From JAUQQI01 sp042408785 (GTDB lineage Bacteria > Chloroflexota > Dehalococcoidia > JAUQQI01): a stretch of 6,469 nt of DNA. The stretch covers positions 1-6,469 of the forward strand of contig JBHOQU010000123.1 of assembly GCA_042408785.1 (NCBI GenBank), written 5' to 3'. Below the pieces are notes generated by a model that did no database searches, had not been told where the DNA came from, and was given only the letters and a program-made list of their open reading frames with translations. The translations under genes were made by a program, and so were the position numbers. Numbering within the stretch: the stretch's first letter is position 1; every line of letters starts with the position of its first letter. Below, piece by piece: positions 5,544-6,469 of this stretch.

Positions 5544-6272
5544 GTGCTTGAAATAAGGCCGGTCGGGTCTCATGGCACAGATATCGTCCGGGGTTATGAC
5601 GGGATCTACGCCCGAACTCCGCTGGAACACGGCATCTCGTTTTACCTGGAGATGTTCGACCATCTTGAGGCCAGGCCGGGCCAGCGGTTTCTGGATGTCG
5701 CCTGCGGTTCGGGAAGGCTGGTGGCGGTGGCCGAAGGGCAGGGGCTACTGGCCGTCGGCCTCGATATCTCGAGAACGGCGCTGGGCCTCGGACGCGGGTC
5801 CTTGGGCCTTAAGCGTCTGGTACTGGGGGCTGGGGAGGCCCTGCCCTTTAAGGGCGAAACCTTCGACCGAATTGCGGTCATCGGCAGCTTGGAGCACTTC
5901 TGGGACCCGGCTGTGGGTGTCCGTGAGGTTTGCCGGGTGCTCCGGCCGGGTGGCCGGGCGGTGATTCTGGTTCCCAATACCTTCAGCCTTACCCATGTCC
6001 TCTACGTTTGGCGTAAAGGGGAGGTTTTCGACGACGGACAACCCCTCCAGCGCTACGCCACCCGAAAGCAGTGGCAGCGGCTCATCGAGGCCGGGGGCCT
6101 CATCGTCCATGAGGTCAGACGCTACGAGCGGGAAAGGCCGCGGCGGCTCTGGGACTGGCTGGGCTATCTGCGCCGGCCGGGGCGGCTTGTGCGCTGGCTT
6201 TTGGGGGGCCTGGTGCCCCTGGACGCGGTGAACTGCTTTGTGTTCATTTGCGGCCGGCCCGAGGAACGGTGA
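5544..6272 (+). CDS. Class I SAM-dependent methyltransferase (Methyltransf_11-like)
   Basis: The 242-residue product carries the core class I motifs: FLDVACGSGRLV (49-60), VGLDIS with Asp74 for the SAM ribose, GAGEALPF (95-102), VIGSLEHFWDP (112-122) and VLRPGG (132-137). Asp and Phe of the ALPF segment fit the methyltransferase 11 pattern of small-molecule or sugar methylation. It has no zinc knuckle, unlike its upstream neighbour, so the two are not simple duplicates. A basic, Arg-rich stretch (residues 172-207) leads into a hydrophobic C-terminus that may lie on the membrane. GTG 5544 starts two bases after the previous stop; GGAAGG at 5531-5536 lies seven bases before it. The stop TGA shares its last base with the next ATG. 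Substrate unknown; by context, a sugar in the surface glycan. Confidence 0.88.
   Translation: MLEIRPVGSHGTDIVRGYDGIYARTPLEHGISFYLEMFDHLEARPGQRFLDVACGSGRLVAVAEGQGLLAVGLDISRTALGLGRGSLGLKRLVLGAGEALPFKGETFDRIAVIGSLEHFWDPAVGVREVCRVLRPGGRAVILVPNTFSLTHVLYVWRKGEVFDDGQPLQRYATRKQWQRLIEAGGLIVHEVRRYERERPRRLWDWLGYLRRPGRLVRWLLGGLVPLDAVNCFVFICGRPEER
6261..6265 (+). promoter_or_regulatory. Ribosome binding site of the third methyltransferase
   Basis: GAGGA at 6261-6265, inside the final codons of the preceding gene, lies six bases before ATG 6272. Together with the one-base TGATG overlap it fixes this start and indicates translational coupling. Confidence 0.6.
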
Positions 6273-6469
6273 TGGACCCGCAGGAATACCACCGGATAGC
6301 CCGGCTCGAGGGGGCGCACTGGTGGTATCGGGGGATGGGGGAGGTTGCCCTGGGGTTGCTGGAGGGGGTAAAATTGGCCCGGCCGGCCCTCATTCTCGAT
6401 GCCGGTTGCGGCCCGGGCGGAACCTCCGCCCGCTTTAAGCCCCTGGGCCGGGTCGTCGGCCTCGACCTG
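6272..6469 (+). CDS. N-terminal part of a third SAM-dependent methyltransferase (runs off window)
   Basis: Sixty-six codons are present before the window edge. The opening MDPQEYHRIARLE followed by HWWYRGM (16-22) is a recognisable start of a group of class I methyltransferases found in polysaccharide clusters, often reading 'xLEExHWWYxG'. The SAM-binding loop follows at LDAGCGPGGTS (42-52), and VVGLDL at the edge is the start of the next strand, with Asp65 as the expected ribose-binding acid. ATG 6272 overlaps the TGA of the previous gene by one base and has GAGGA six bases upstream. Another frame across 6238-6438 is also open, but it has no family features. The catalytic end is outside the window, so specificity cannot be judged. 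Confidence 0.85.
   Translation, partial: MDPQEYHRIARLEGAHWWYRGMGEVALGLLEGVKLARPALILDAGCGPGGTSARFKPLGRVVGLDL

Noticed and set aside
6238..6438. Plus-strand open frame near the window end
   Set aside because: The frame beginning at 6272 carries HWWYRG and LDAGCGPGG motifs, a ribosome site and a TGATG overlap, so the other frame is a shadow.
1..6469. CRISPR array, tRNA genes, insertion sequence ends or phage genes
   Set aside because: I saw no spaced identical repeats, cloverleaf-like stretch, transposase or integrase motif. The only repeats are the coding units in the secreted protein.

Overview
The window is GC-rich bacterial DNA with tightly packed genes, GTG as a common start codon, Shine-Dalgarno sites of GAGG/GGAGG type and one textbook sigma-70-type promoter. 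The organism cannot be named from this. The secreted protein with LPLIM-type repeats reminds me of surface proteins of Chloroflexota and other GC-rich, often thermophilic lineages, but that is a weak impression rather than a determination. No tRNA, rRNA, CRISPR array, insertion sequence or phage gene is visible.

Layout. Bases 2-163 hold the 3' end of an unrecognised gene. A short control region (164-246) follows, with a small hairpin, a TTGACA-17-TATAAA promoter, a perfect palindrome at the predicted transcription start and a strong ribosome binding site. It drives a secreted 449-residue protein made of four tandem repeats of about 105 residues (247-1596). Twelve bases later, in the same reading frame, a GT4 glycosyltransferase begins (1609-2697). 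Its end overlaps by 30 bp, tail to tail, the end of a second, divergent-type GT4-like glycosyltransferase on the minus strand (2668-3714). Only 40 bp, AT-rich in part, separate that gene's start from a GT2 (rhamnosyltransferase-like) glycosyltransferase on the plus strand (3755-4642). From there a tightly coupled series runs to the window end: a zinc-ribbon SAM-dependent methyltransferase (4618-5541), a second SAM methyltransferase (5544-6272) and the N-terminus of a third (6272 to the edge).

How they fit together. Three glycosyltransferases of different types and three methyltransferases in a row are the usual content of a locus that builds a cell-surface polysaccharide, O-antigen-like glycan or protein-linked glycan and caps or decorates its sugars. 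The secreted repeat protein shares a probable transcript with the first glycosyltransferase, so it may be a surface protein exported beside, or decorated by, the glycan; this is inference. I do not see a complete new system. The points most worth a second look are the repeat protein, a sharp change of codon usage halfway along its gene, the palindrome on its promoter, and the run of three unlike methyltransferases.
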